Of a stretch of 64,000 nt of DNA, positions 52,533 through 62,455 are shown piece by piece. The notes under the pieces were generated by a model, which made no database searches, had not been told where the DNA came from, and was given only the letters and a program-made list of their open reading frames with translations. The first letter of the stretch is position 1. Every line of letters starts with the position of its first letter. Origin of the DNA: CAZLBC01 sp964557575. Its GTDB lineage: Bacteria > Planctomycetota > Phycisphaerae > SM23-33. A program made the translations under genes and the position numbers. The stretch covers positions 27,377 to 91,376 of the forward strand of contig CAZLBC010000011.1 in the NCBI GenBank assembly GCA_964557575.1. The letters are read 5' to 3'.

Positions 52533-55100
52533 ATGTTTGAAAGATTTACAGAACGAGCTCGCAAAGTGATGGCGCTGGCAAACCAGGAGGCGCAGCGCTT
52601 CAACCATGAATATATCGGAACCGAGCATATACTGCTCGGTCTCGTCAAAGAGGGAACGGGTGTGGGAGCGAATGTCCTGAAAAACCTCGGCGTTGAACTC
52701 CAGAAGGTGCGGATGGAGGTTGAAAAGCTCGTCAAGGCAGGACCCGATATGGTCACGATGGGCAAGCTGCCCCAGACCCCGCGGGCAAAAAAAGTCATAG
52801 AATACTCTATCGAGGAAGCGAGAAACCTCAACCACAACTACGTGGGTACCGAACACATACTGCTCGGTCTTCTGCGTGAACAGGATGGGGTTGCCGCCCA
52901 GGTGCTGATGAACCTCGGGTTGAAACTGGAGGATGTCCGCGAGGAAGTCCTGAATCTTCTCGGGGCCGGTGCAGAACTCGACGAGGACGATGAACTCGGC
53001 CTCGATGACGAGGAGCACGGCAGGTCGCGCGGCAAGGCGAAGAGAAAGGGCAAGAGCAAGACGCCGGCACTTGATAATTTCGGGCGCGATCTTACCCGCC
53101 TCGCGCGTGACAAGGCCCTCGATCCGATCATCGGCAGGGAGAATGAGATCGAGCGCGTGGTCCAGGTGCTTTGTCGCCGTACCAAAAACAATCCCGTCCT
53201 TCTGGGCGAAGCCGGCGTGGGCAAGACCGCGATTGTCGAAGGCCTTGCACAGAAAATCGTCGACAAGGATCTTCCGGAACTCCTCCATAACCGACGCATC
53301 GTTGCTCTCGATCTGGCGATGATGGTTGCAGGAACGAAGTACCGCGGCCAGTTCGAGGAACGCATCAAGGCGGTGATGGAGGAAGTCCGCAGGGCAAAAA
53401 ACGTTATTCTGTTTATAGACGAGATGCACACGCTCGTCGGCGCCGGCGGTGCGGAGGGAGCGATAGACGCGGCCAACGTGCTGAAGCCGAGCCTGAGCCG
53501 CGGCGAAATTCAATGCGTCGGTGCCACCACGCTCGACGAGTATCGTAAGAATATCGAAAAGGACGGAGCGCTTGAACGGCGCTTTCAGACCATCATTGTC
53601 GATCCCCCGACGCGCGAGCAGACGATGCAGATACTGAAGGGTTTGCGAGACCGTTACGAAGCGCATCATCGCGTTCAATTTACCGACGAAGCGCTGGAGG
53701 AGGCGGTCGAACTCTCGGGGCGTTACATAACGGGCCGGGTGCAGCCCGACAAGGCGATCGATGTCCTCGACGAGTCGGGGGCGCGTGTTCGATTGAAGAA
53801 CATGGTCAAGCCGCCGGACCTGGCGAGCCTCGAGGAAGAAGTTGAGCAACTGCAGCGAGAAAAGGATGAGGCGGTCAAAAACGCCGATTACGAACGGGCT
53901 GCCGAGTTGCGGGATACGGCCGAGAAGCTTCGTGAGGAGAAGGAGCAGCTCTGGAAGGAGTGGAAAAGCAAGTCGTCGGAAACGTCCGGCGTTGTCGACA
54001 GCGAAACCATCCGCGAAGTTGTCAGCAGTATGACCGGTGTGCCGCTGACGCGGCTTGAGAAGGAAGAGGCCCAGCGGCTGCTTGAACTCGAAAACGAACT
54101 GCACAAGACCGTGGTCAGTCAGCAGGAGGCCATCGAGAGGATTTCGAAATCAATTCGCCGTGCCCGCAGCGGCATCAAAGATCCGCGACGGCCCATGGGC
54201 GCGTTTATATTCGCCGGTCCCAGCGGTGTGGGCAAAACGCTCCTTTCGAAGGCACTGGCGGAATTTCTCTTCGGTGACGCCGACGCGATGGTCCAGGTGG
54301 ACATGTCGGAATACATGGAAAAACACAACGCGAGCAGGCTCATCGGCGCTCCGCCGGGCTACGTGGGCTACGAGGAGGGGGGGCAGTTGACCGAGAAAGT
54401 CAGGAGGCGTCCGTATGCCGTTGTCCTGCTCGACGAAATAGAAAAGGCGCATCCCGATGTCTTTAATATGCTGCTCCAGATCATGGAGGAAGGCCAACTG
54501 ACCGACAGCTTCGGCCGCAAGGTGGATTTTCGAAACACGATAATTATTATGACGACCAATATCGGGGCGGAATTGATAAAAAGCGGCGGTGGCTTCGGTT
54601 TTGGAAAGCGCGACGAAGAGGCCTCGTACGAGAAGATGAAAGAACTGCTGCACAAGGAGGTCGAGAGACATTTCCGGCCGGAATTCATTAATCGCCTCGA
54701 CGATTGCATCGTGTTCAAGGCCCTGACCCGTGACGATCTGTGGACCATCGTTGATTACGAACTGCGAAAGGTGCGGGGGCGGCTGGCGGAATACGGGTTG
54801 GAACTGCGGATCGAGGATAACGCCCGCGAGTACCTCATTGACAAGGGCTACAATCCCGATTTCGGGGCCCGGCCGCTCCGGCGGGCCATCGAGCAGCAGA
54901 TTGAGGATCCGATTTCCGAGGAACTGCTCCGGGGCAATCTCAAGGACAAGAACGAGGTTGTCGTCAGCATAATAACGGCCGATACGGCTGCCGAAGATAC
55001 CGGTGATGACGATGACAATCGACGCGTCCGTATCGAGGGGGTTGTCAGGGAGGACGGTCGGTCCGCACCGGTGGAAGAAGAGGTTCACGAGGGGACGTAG
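52533..55100 (+). CDS. clpC: ATP-dependent Clp protease ATPase subunit ClpC
   Basis: 855 residues from ATG 52533, giving the family start MFERFTERARKVM. Two Clp_N repeats (about 1-145) and an acidic/Lys-rich linker precede AAA1, with Walker A GEAGVGKT at 225-232. A UVR motif (DYERAAELRDTAEKL, about 450) in the short middle domain separates ClpC from ClpB. AAA2 has GPSGVGKT at 562-569. It unfolds substrates for ClpP. The usual ctsR-mcsA-mcsB partners are absent. The C-terminal tail is acidic. Confidence 0.96.
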   Translation: MFERFTERARKVMALANQEAQRFNHEYIGTEHILLGLVKEGTGVGANVLKNLGVELQKVRMEVEKLVKAGPDMVTMGKLPQTPRAKKVIEYSIEEARNLNHNYVGTEHILLGLLREQDGVAAQVLMNLGLKLEDVREEVLNLLGAGAELDEDDELGLDDEEHGRSRGKAKRKGKSKTPALDNFGRDLTRLARDKALDPIIGRENEIERVVQVLCRRTKNNPVLLGEAGVGKTAIVEGLAQKIVDKDLPELLHNRRIVALDLAMMVAGTKYRGQFEERIKAVMEEVRRAKNVILFIDEMHTLVGAGGAEGAIDAANVLKPSLSRGEIQCVGATTLDEYRKNIEKDGALERRFQTIIVDPPTREQTMQILKGLRDRYEAHHRVQFTDEALEEAVELSGRYITGRVQPDKAIDVLDESGARVRLKNMVKPPDLASLEEEVEQLQREKDEAVKNADYERAAELRDTAEKLREEKEQLWKEWKSKSSETSGVVDSETIREVVSSMTGVPLTRLEKEEAQRLLELENELHKTVVSQQEAIERISKSIRRARSGIKDPRRPMGAFIFAGPSGVGKTLLSKALAEFLFGDADAMVQVDMSEYMEKHNASRLIGAPPGYVGYEEGGQLTEKVRRRPYAVVLLDEIEKAHPDVFNMLLQIMEEGQLTDSFGRKVDFRNTIIIMTTNIGAELIKSGGGFGFGKRDEEASYEKMKELLHKEVERHFRPEFINRLDDCIVFKALTRDDLWTIVDYELRKVRGRLAEYGLELRIEDNAREYLIDKGYNPDFGARPLRRAIEQQIEDPISEELLRGNLKDKNEVVVSIITADTAAEDTGDDDDNRRVRIEGVVREDGRSAPVEEEVHEGT

Positions 55101-55128
55101 CGCTTTTCTCAAAGCTGAAGATTCGGGG

Positions 55129-55827
55129 TCAGCCGGATTCCGTGGAATCGCCTTCGGGGTTGTTCGGGGGCGACGGGCGACACGCATCCTCGAGTCTGTC
55201 GGGCCGGATAACGATCTCTTTTCTCTCCCCGGAGCCGAACACGGCCGCCCCGAGAATCAGCAGGTGCGCGCAGCACTCCACGGCTTCCTCGAAAAAGGTG
55301 TGCAGGACATCTTCGTGGGGCATGAACCTGAACAATCGCCTCTCTATTGCCTGCCCGAGCGCGTAGGTGACGATCGCGGGCACGAAAAAGACGGTGTGAC
55401 TGAAATTTCTGAGCGGGCCGTCGATCAATTTTCTCCAGGCGATAAACCAGGCGGCGCAGAGTGCCAGGAGCGGAAAGATGGCGTCCTTGATACTGACGGC
55501 GTTCTGGTCCGCCGGTTCCCAGTGCAGTTCGCGCAGGAAGAGGCATGCCGCCAGGGCGAGCATCAGCACATACGTGAGATTCCGCGTCCATACCGCCTTC
55601 AGCCAGTATATGCCGGTCGCGCCGCCTATTATAAAAAGCCCGAGTTCTTCAAGCCGGGCGGGAAGGGATGAAAACAGGGTGCCGGGAACCGCTCCGCCGT
55701 CACCGTCTTCGCCCGCGCCGGCAAAAAAGAAGCAGTAGACCGCCGCTACGGATAACGGCGCCAACAGGTAGGGCAGGTAGATAACCGGTCTCTTCAATTG
55801 AACGATCCAGGCGTCGGCAATTCTCAT
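55129..55827 (-). CDS. multi-pass membrane protein of unknown function
   Basis: 232 residues from ATG 55827, which has AAAGG five bases upstream; a longer frame reaches 55962 but adds a Pro/Arg-rich stretch unlike the rest. Five to six hydrophobic segments (about 15-35, 60-80, 80-100, 115-135, 150-170, 190-205). The C-terminal tail is hydrophilic and Pro-rich. I do not recognise the family. It is convergent with clpC and divergent from lptF. Confidence 0.65.
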   Translation of the reverse strand: MRIADAWIVQLKRPVIYLPYLLAPLSVAAVYCFFFAGAGEDGDGGAVPGTLFSSLPARLEELGLFIIGGATGIYWLKAVWTRNLTYVLMLALAACLFLRELHWEPADQNAVSIKDAIFPLLALCAAWFIAWRKLIDGPLRNFSHTVFFVPAIVTYALGQAIERRLFRFMPHEDVLHTFFEEAVECCAHLLILGAAVFGSGERKEIVIRPDRLEDACRPSPPNNPEGDSTESG

Positions 55828-56034
55828 GATCGACCTTTCTGCTGGGGATAGCCGCGTCGGATTATACGGCATGAGTTCGAAAAATGAGCGTGATTTCCCT
55901 CGGCGTATTCCCCGTGGCGGTGTTCCGGGGCTTGACGGACCGGGTGATTTGCGGGATAACATCTTCTTTCTGCACGGAGCGGTTCCGGTTTGCGGTTCGG
56001 CAATCAGACGGTTAGAGCGGCCGAGGTGTGGTAA

Positions 56035-57696
56035 GTGCTGAAGACCTTTGAATGGTATATAACGCGGGAGTTGCTCTGGGTGATGTGCCTGGCCACGTTC
56101 GCCTTCACTATCGTTTTCACCATGATAGTGATCATAGACCCCCTCCGCGAAAACGGTTTGGATGCAAACCAGGCGGTGCAGTTCTTCTTTCTCACCCTGC
56201 CGTTTGTGCTTTCACTGACCCTCCCCGTCGCCTCGCTGTTCGCGGTTACCTTCGTTTACGGCCGCATGGCCCAGGATCGCGAACTGTCCGCCTGCCGGGC
56301 AAGCGGCATATCGGAGGTGACCCTGTTGATGCCGGGTGTCGCCCTGGGGATTCTGGTAACGGTTCTTACCTTGCTGATGACCAATGTCATTTCTCCCCGC
56401 ATGTATAAGAGCAGCGAAGAGATCCTCTTCAAAAATGCCAAGAAACTCATATTTCACAAGATAAAGACTGAGGGGCACTACAAGTTTCCTCGCAATAATA
56501 TTTTATTGCATGCATCGCACGTCCGGGGGGAAAACCTCTACGGTGTAGCGATCGGGCAGGTACGCACCCGCCGCGATGAAAAGGGAAAAATATACAAGGA
56601 GATTCAGCAGTGGCTGGCAGCGGGGGCCCGTATTGAAATAAAGCATTCCGCGGATACCGGCGACTACTTTATATCGTTCAGGGCCGAGAATCCCGTAGGT
56701 CCCCACTCCCTGTCGACCGCGATGAGTTTCGAAGGGCGGGCGGAGGACTTTCCGTTCCGCCGCTACCCGCTTCCGCGATTCGAGGAGGAGCAACTCGGTT
56801 GTTTTGATTCCTACGAGTTGTTGTACACGCTTGATCACCCCACCAAGTTTTCCCGGATACGGCAGCAGATTCTGAAACTGAAACACCGTATTCGCAGCAG
56901 CCGTTTTATCGAGAGTGTTTCCGGGACACTGCAGCGCGGTATTTCCTACGCGGAACTCACCGATGACAGCACCGGCAGGAAACTGGAGATCTCCGCCCCG
57001 GTGGTTGTCCCGGCCAACGAGGAGGTGATCCTGTCGAGCGGTGCGGGCGGTTCCGATTCACGGGCAGGGATGATCCGTAGGGTACGGCTGGTGGAACGGG
57101 CCATGGGTATCAACTGGACCCACGAAGCGGACCGGGGCGCACTGACCCTCTACGACGCGACCGAGACCGGTGATCGCCGGGTTACGGTCCTCTTGAAGGG
57201 CAATATTATCACGAAAAAAGGCGGCAAGGTTCTCCGGAGATCGACGCAGAGAGAGTTCGATTGTTCCCTGCCGTACGACCGGATCCTTGAAAAGGCAAGC
57301 GTCGACGACATCTACAACAACATCGGCGAATATACTTCCGACCCCTCGATACATAAGCACCTGAACAATCACATCAAGGGGGACGAAGTTGAGAAACTGC
57401 GCGGGAAGATCGTTGCCCAGTTGCATTTCAGGAATACCTACGGGTTGAACTGTGTTTTCCTGGTGGCGCTCGGGGCGGTGCTTGCGGTTTTTTTCAGCAC
57501 GGGACATTTTCTGCTCAGTTCTTTCGTCCTTACCGTGATTCCTCTGACCGCGAGCCTGGTCAGTATGATCATGGGAAAGAGGTTGATTTCAAATCCCGAC
57601 TCACCCGACGCGGTCGGGGTAGTCCTTATGTGGCTGGGAATCGGTGTGCTGCTGGCCGTTAATGCGTTTCTGTATCACAAGCTCAGCAGGAGATGA
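56035..57696 (+). CDS. lptF: LptF/LptG family permease (first copy, LptF position)
   Basis: 553 residues from GTG 56035, with GAGG eight bases upstream. Three N-terminal helices (about 13-35, 48-70, 98-120) carry the family pattern LPFVLSLTLPVASLFAV and ELSACRASGISE. A long periplasmic beta-jellyroll-like domain (about 140-450) is larger than in E. coli. Three C-terminal helices follow (about 470-550). LptFG with LptB2 extracts LPS from the inner membrane. lptG starts 23 bp after its stop. Confidence 0.88.
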   Translation: MLKTFEWYITRELLWVMCLATFAFTIVFTMIVIIDPLRENGLDANQAVQFFFLTLPFVLSLTLPVASLFAVTFVYGRMAQDRELSACRASGISEVTLLMPGVALGILVTVLTLLMTNVISPRMYKSSEEILFKNAKKLIFHKIKTEGHYKFPRNNILLHASHVRGENLYGVAIGQVRTRRDEKGKIYKEIQQWLAAGARIEIKHSADTGDYFISFRAENPVGPHSLSTAMSFEGRAEDFPFRRYPLPRFEEEQLGCFDSYELLYTLDHPTKFSRIRQQILKLKHRIRSSRFIESVSGTLQRGISYAELTDDSTGRKLEISAPVVVPANEEVILSSGAGGSDSRAGMIRRVRLVERAMGINWTHEADRGALTLYDATETGDRRVTVLLKGNIITKKGGKVLRRSTQREFDCSLPYDRILEKASVDDIYNNIGEYTSDPSIHKHLNNHIKGDEVEKLRGKIVAQLHFRNTYGLNCVFLVALGAVLAVFFSTGHFLLSSFVLTVIPLTASLVSMIMGKRLISNPDSPDAVGVVLMWLGIGVLLAVNAFLYHKLSRR

Positions 57697-57718
57697 GCGT
57701 GGCTGCCGGAAATGAAAC

Positions 57719-59116
57719 ATGAAAACGCTTGATAAATATATTCTTAACAGCTTCCTCTATTCGCTGATCATGTGGTTTATCGTGGTCATGTCACTCCGGA
57801 TAGCCGTTGATCTCTTTCTTTTCATGGACGAGTTCACGGAGAATATCGATCGCTATACGGGCAGGGAAAGCGCCGTCTGGGCGATCGTCAAATTTGTCGT
57901 TCAATATTACTACTATCACGGTTTCGTGTATTTTGCCCAACTGGGGGGTATTATCATCGTCGCCGCAACCGGATTTACGATCTGGCAGTTGAGCAGGACC
58001 AATGAACTGACCGCGATGCTGGCCTCCGGCGTGAGTCTCTACCGCGTGGCGTTTCCCATTCTTATCTGCGCGATATTCCTGTGTTCGCTGGTCGTTTTCG
58101 ATCGCGAGTATATCATACCCCGCATACGTTCCCGGCTGGCGCGTGATCCCGATGAGGTCACTTCGCGTAAAATCATTGAAATCAATTACGTAAACGATGA
58201 AAACAACACCTTGTGGTACTGCGGTATGTTCAATCCGGGAAAAAAGCTCTTACGCAGACCCCTGATAACGTTCAGGAACAGTGAGTTCGATTACCTCTGC
58301 AGGATCGGCTCATCCGCGGCGTATCCGGGCACCTTCGACGGAAAGGGCGCCTGGGTGGCAGAAGACGCCTTTATCGTCGCGCCGTCATGGAGGAGGCCGC
58401 AGAGGAACGCGGAAATATATACGCGAGCCGACCCCGGAACGATGCTTGATAAGGCGGGCGGCGGGAAATCCGCCGGGCCCGGCGTAAAGCTGACCAAGGT
58501 GGTCAGGGATCCGGAATTCGATATGCGGATCCGCGCCGGAGAATTGATACCGCAGCGCGACGAATCCGGCACGGTGACGGGCGGTCAGCTTCGGGACGTG
58601 CGTTTCGAGTTTCTGAGCACGGCGAAAAACGAAAGTGAACGTATGCTGGCCGCGATCGTTTCATCCCGCGCGAAGTGGATTCCCGGCGAGACGGACGAGT
58701 TGTCCCGGTGGGAACTGAAAGACGGCAGGATGTTTATTCCGTCCAACATGTCCGCCGGCGACCTTGAGCTCAGGGCGTCGGGCGAATGGATCGATTATTG
58801 CTCCAGCAGCGAGTTGACCAGGATGCTTCGACTCGGCCACACAACGGACAGCGAGGAGGTGCTCTTCAACAAATTCCAGCGAATGGCCGAGCCGTTCAAT
58901 AACCTCATCATGCTGCTGATCGCGCTGCCTTTTCTGCTGTCCAGGGAGCGGAACATCATTCTCTCCATGGGGGTGGTGCTGCTGCTGGTCGTTATTTTCT
59001 TTTCCTTTGTGTACATCGTGCCCTACATGGGGCTGGGCAGTTTTTTTTCGGCCTTTCTTCCCGCCCTGGGCGCCGGGCCGATTTCGATACTGCTGCTCGA
59101 TTCGGTCAGGACGTAA
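57719..59116 (+). CDS. lptG: LptF/LptG family permease (second copy, LptG position)
   Basis: 465 residues. The topology is the same as in the preceding gene: three N-terminal helices, with NELTAMLASGVSLYRVA as the family motif, a periplasmic domain (about 140-350), and three C-terminal helices (FNNLIMLLIALPFLLS and on). Together with lptF it forms the LPS transporter pair; lptB, lptC and lptA are not in the window. It ends convergent with mutS2, 20 bp apart. Confidence 0.88.
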   Translation: MKTLDKYILNSFLYSLIMWFIVVMSLRIAVDLFLFMDEFTENIDRYTGRESAVWAIVKFVVQYYYYHGFVYFAQLGGIIIVAATGFTIWQLSRTNELTAMLASGVSLYRVAFPILICAIFLCSLVVFDREYIIPRIRSRLARDPDEVTSRKIIEINYVNDENNTLWYCGMFNPGKKLLRRPLITFRNSEFDYLCRIGSSAAYPGTFDGKGAWVAEDAFIVAPSWRRPQRNAEIYTRADPGTMLDKAGGGKSAGPGVKLTKVVRDPEFDMRIRAGELIPQRDESGTVTGGQLRDVRFEFLSTAKNESERMLAAIVSSRAKWIPGETDELSRWELKDGRMFIPSNMSAGDLELRASGEWIDYCSSSELTRMLRLGHTTDSEEVLFNKFQRMAEPFNNLIMLLIALPFLLSRERNIILSMGVVLLLVVIFFSFVYIVPYMGLGSFFSAFLPALGAGPISILLLDSVRT

Positions 59117-59136
59117 TGCCGCCGCCCGCTGCTTCC

Positions 59137-61677
59137 TCAACCGGGCGCATCCTTGACGAGGGCGATATCGGCAAGCGGCACTTGGATTTCAAGGGCCCCG
59201 TTCATAACCGTTGCCGTGTTTCTGGCCCGATCAGCCCGCAGCAGCGTGCCCGTGGTCTTGAACGACCGCAGGTAGACGGTGCTGCCGGGGGGTGTGTTGA
59301 GTATCTTCTCCCGGGTTTCCGGTGACGGTTTTTTTCTGCAACGCCGGTCTTTCGCACGCGTGCCGCCCTTTTTCGCACGCGTGCCGCCGCCGGATGTGTC
59401 GTGCGCGGCGAACGGTCCGGTTTGCGGAAATAATTCCTGTATCGGCAGTTCTATTTCGCGGGTCGTTTTTCGGACGCCGTCCTTTTTTCCCGCTGCAGTG
59501 TCGTTGTGTTCTGTCGCGACACGGGCTTTCAGCCGCGCGAAGTCGAGAGATACCAGTTTGCCGCGCCCGGGTTTTACGGATATCGGCACGGAGTCACCGA
59601 CCCGTACCCGACCGAGTGCATTCAGCCAGCGATCGAATTGGCGGGCCCGCGAACGGTGCCGCTCGGCTTCCTGTTCCGCATCCTCGGCCAGGTGGCCGGC
59701 ACGCCGGCGATCCCGCCGTGCTTCCCGCATCAGCGCATCAAGATCGGCGCTGACGCCGGCCCGGCCGAAATCCGGCATGAGTTCGATCAACGGTATCTCC
59801 CGCTGGATTGATTCGACGTTTATCACGGCGATTTGCCGGTGCAGTTCGATCCGCTCGAGCGTGCCGTGGTTGCCGAGGGACGGAATGAATACCCGGTCTC
59901 CTTTATCCATGTTTCCGAGGCGATGAAGCCAGCGGGCAAAATCGGTTTTCAGTTTTTCATACCGGCGCTTTGTGTTATCGAGTTCCTCGATTCTGGATTC
60001 CGCCGCCACTTTTGCCGCCGCTGCTCCCGCCCGCGCCTCTTCAGCCCGTTTTTTTGCTTCACCCGTTGCCCTGAGCGCCTTGCGAAACTGGCTGTTTCTT
60101 GCCGCATAGTGTTTCCGGGCGTTTTTCACCACGGCTTGGGGAAGCCCGAGCCTGCCGGCAACCGTCATGGCGTGACTTTCACCCGCCGTGCCTATGGTGA
60201 GATGATACGTGGGTCTCAGGGTGTCGGTATCGAATGCGACCGACGCGTTTTCAACCCGTTCGTTATTCAAGGCATACGCCTTCAGCAGTGAAAAATGGGT
60301 GGTTACCATCGCACTGCAGCCGATTTCTCCGAGCCGGTCAAGTACGGCCATGCCGATCGCGCCGCCTTCGTCCGGATCGGTTCCGCTGCCGAGTTCGTCG
60401 AGTAACACGAGCGTATTCTCGCCGCTTTGATCGAGTATTGTTTTCAGCCGGACCAGGTGTCCGCCGAAGGTACTGAGCGACTGCTGCAGCGATTGTTCGT
60501 CTCCGACGTCGATCAGAATATCGTCGTAGATCGGGAATGCAGCGCCCTCGTCGGCTGGAATATACATACCCGACTGGGCCATGCACGCCAGGAGCGCGGT
60601 GGTCTTGAGCGCGACGGTTTTGCCCCCGGTGTTGCTGCCGGTAATGATGAGGATATCGAATTCTCCCCCCAGGCGAATGTCAATGGGGACAACCTCGTGT
60701 TCCCCGTCGTCCGTATCGCTTTCACGAGATTGGGACGAGCGGTTGTATTCCAGGATGGGATTTCTCGCGCCGTAGCATTCCAGCCGCCCGTCGCCGTTCA
60801 ATCGCGGTCGTACCATGTCAAACCGGCAGGCGTACCGGGCCTTTGCCGAAATCAGATCCAGTGTCGCCAGCGTGCTCAGCGACCGTTCGATCTCTTCCTG
60901 TTTCCTGCAGACCTGAATGCCGAGCTGTGCCAGCAGCCGCTCTTCTTCCTGCCGTTCGTGGTAGTGAAGGTCGGCGAGGTGGTTGTTGAGTTCCACGCAT
61001 TCGGCGGGTTCCACGAATACCGTTGAGCCGGTTTTACTTTCGCGATGCACAACACCAGGCAGGCGGCCGCGGTTGTCCGCCCGTACCGGCAGCACGTAGC
61101 GGTCTCCGTGAAGCGTGACGTTGGTTGCCGACAGCAGTTTTCGGACATGGGGTTTCCGCGCGTAGGCATAAATGGTGTCGTGTATCTTCTCGCTCGTTTC
61201 AGCTATTGCGTTTCGCAGTTCGGCCAGTCGCTCAGATGCACGGTCGCGGACGGCACCGTCGGGACCGACGACGTTCTGCAGGGCTTCCAACTCGGCGGAG
61301 AAGTCACCGATCGCGTTGCGAAACGCGCGTATACTCTGCAGGTGCGGCGGCAGGGCAGCCAGAAATGTTCTGCAACGCGCCGCGGCCCCGAGAGAAGCCG
61401 CTATTCGTGAAAAGTCCTCGCCGCACAGCGTTGAACCGGCGGCCGCCGACGAGACGTGGCCCGCAATATCGGTCAGGCCCGCGAGCGGCGGCAGCCCGAT
61501 TTCCCCGACGATTTCGAGCATATCCCCGGTTTGTTTCACGTGTTGGCGTACGGTGTCCGCGTCCGTGTCGGGCGAAACGACAGCGGCCAGATCGCGTCCC
61601 GGGGAAGTACTGCAGAAACTGCCGAGATACTTCCTGACGGCGTCGAACTCGATTTTTTCCAGTGTCAACTGATCCAT
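59137..61677 (-). CDS. mutS2: MutS2 family ATPase without Smr domain
   Basis: 846 residues. The MutS core and coiled-coil clamp (about 1-310) lead into the ATPase with Walker A TGSNTGGKT, LLDELGSGTDPDEG and a TTHFS His loop. The family also has a C-terminal Smr endonuclease domain, but here the C-terminus is a KOW-like beta domain plus an Arg/Lys-rich linker containing two GTRAK repeats and ends in ...ALVKDAPG. Smr motifs (LDLRG, HGxG) are not seen. MutS2 has been linked to ribosome-collision rescue and to suppressing recombination; without Smr the cleavage role is doubtful. Confidence 0.9.
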   Translation of the reverse strand: MDQLTLEKIEFDAVRKYLGSFCSTSPGRDLAAVVSPDTDADTVRQHVKQTGDMLEIVGEIGLPPLAGLTDIAGHVSSAAAGSTLCGEDFSRIAASLGAAARCRTFLAALPPHLQSIRAFRNAIGDFSAELEALQNVVGPDGAVRDRASERLAELRNAIAETSEKIHDTIYAYARKPHVRKLLSATNVTLHGDRYVLPVRADNRGRLPGVVHRESKTGSTVFVEPAECVELNNHLADLHYHERQEEERLLAQLGIQVCRKQEEIERSLSTLATLDLISAKARYACRFDMVRPRLNGDGRLECYGARNPILEYNRSSQSRESDTDDGEHEVVPIDIRLGGEFDILIITGSNTGGKTVALKTTALLACMAQSGMYIPADEGAAFPIYDDILIDVGDEQSLQQSLSTFGGHLVRLKTILDQSGENTLVLLDELGSGTDPDEGGAIGMAVLDRLGEIGCSAMVTTHFSLLKAYALNNERVENASVAFDTDTLRPTYHLTIGTAGESHAMTVAGRLGLPQAVVKNARKHYAARNSQFRKALRATGEAKKRAEEARAGAAAAKVAAESRIEELDNTKRRYEKLKTDFARWLHRLGNMDKGDRVFIPSLGNHGTLERIELHRQIAVINVESIQREIPLIELMPDFGRAGVSADLDALMREARRDRRRAGHLAEDAEQEAERHRSRARQFDRWLNALGRVRVGDSVPISVKPGRGKLVSLDFARLKARVATEHNDTAAGKKDGVRKTTREIELPIQELFPQTGPFAAHDTSGGGTRAKKGGTRAKDRRCRKKPSPETREKILNTPPGSTVYLRSFKTTGTLLRADRARNTATVMNGALEIQVPLADIALVKDAPG

Positions 61678-61814
61678 GATGCCCGTGGTTGCGGCGGTAT
61701 CTGTTCTCCCCGTGCAGGTGAAAAGTCTAACAGGGTATATATCATACGGTTACTCCCTTTTTTTCAATACCCATCGTCACGGCACTTGAAAAAAATCCCG
61801 GTTTGAAAGATAGT

Positions 61815-62426
61815 ATGCTGAGCCGGCAGTCGGTTTCAGACACCGGGCGTCAACAGACCTTCCGGAGAAGACGAGTCATGGCTACGATAGCCGTCATCGG
61901 CGGCCTGATCATTTTGATCCTGCTTTTCCTGGTGTACACCTACAGCGTGATGAACCAGAAGAGAGGGCGTTGCCGCGAAGCCCGGTCCCGGGCGGCGTCG
62001 GCATTGCAGCGGCGGCATGATATCATTCCCAGCTTTGTCGTGACGGTCAAGGAGTACGCCGGGCAGGAAAACGCCATGCTGCAGGATGTCGTCAAGGCCC
62101 GGAACGCCGCCATGGGAATTGAAGGGATCGCGCGTCGGGCGGCGGCGGAAAATGCGCTGACGGCCGCGATCGACCGGCTCTTCGCGGCCGGCGCATCCTT
62201 TCCCCGGCTGAAAGCCAGCGAGAATTTCGCGCAGCTTCAGGAAGAATTGCGCGCGGTGGAAACGAACATCACGGCGGCACGCCGGGAGTATAACGATGCG
62301 GTGTCGGAATACAATGAAACGATTCAAAAATACCCCTGCAAGATCGTTGCCGGCATGTTCGGTTTTACCGGCGATGAATCACTCGAACTCGATCAGCCCG
62401 GACATCCCGGTGCCGCCGGCTTGTAA
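61815..62426 (+). CDS. LemA family protein
   Basis: 203 residues from ATG 61815; ATG 61878 would give 182 residues, closer to typical LemA. One N-terminal membrane helix (IAVIGGLIILILLFLVYTY) precedes a helical domain with the LemA pattern RRHDIIPSFVVTVKEYAGQE and ARREYNDAVSEYNETIQKYP. The function of the family is unknown; many members are membrane-anchored helical scaffolds. It is divergent from mutS2. Confidence 0.9.
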   Translation: MLSRQSVSDTGRQQTFRRRRVMATIAVIGGLIILILLFLVYTYSVMNQKRGRCREARSRAASALQRRHDIIPSFVVTVKEYAGQENAMLQDVVKARNAAMGIEGIARRAAAENALTAAIDRLFAAGASFPRLKASENFAQLQEELRAVETNITAARREYNDAVSEYNETIQKYPCKIVAGMFGFTGDESLELDQPGHPGAAGL

Positions 62427-62455
62427 CGTATTGTCACTGTTTTGGGAGGATGTAT

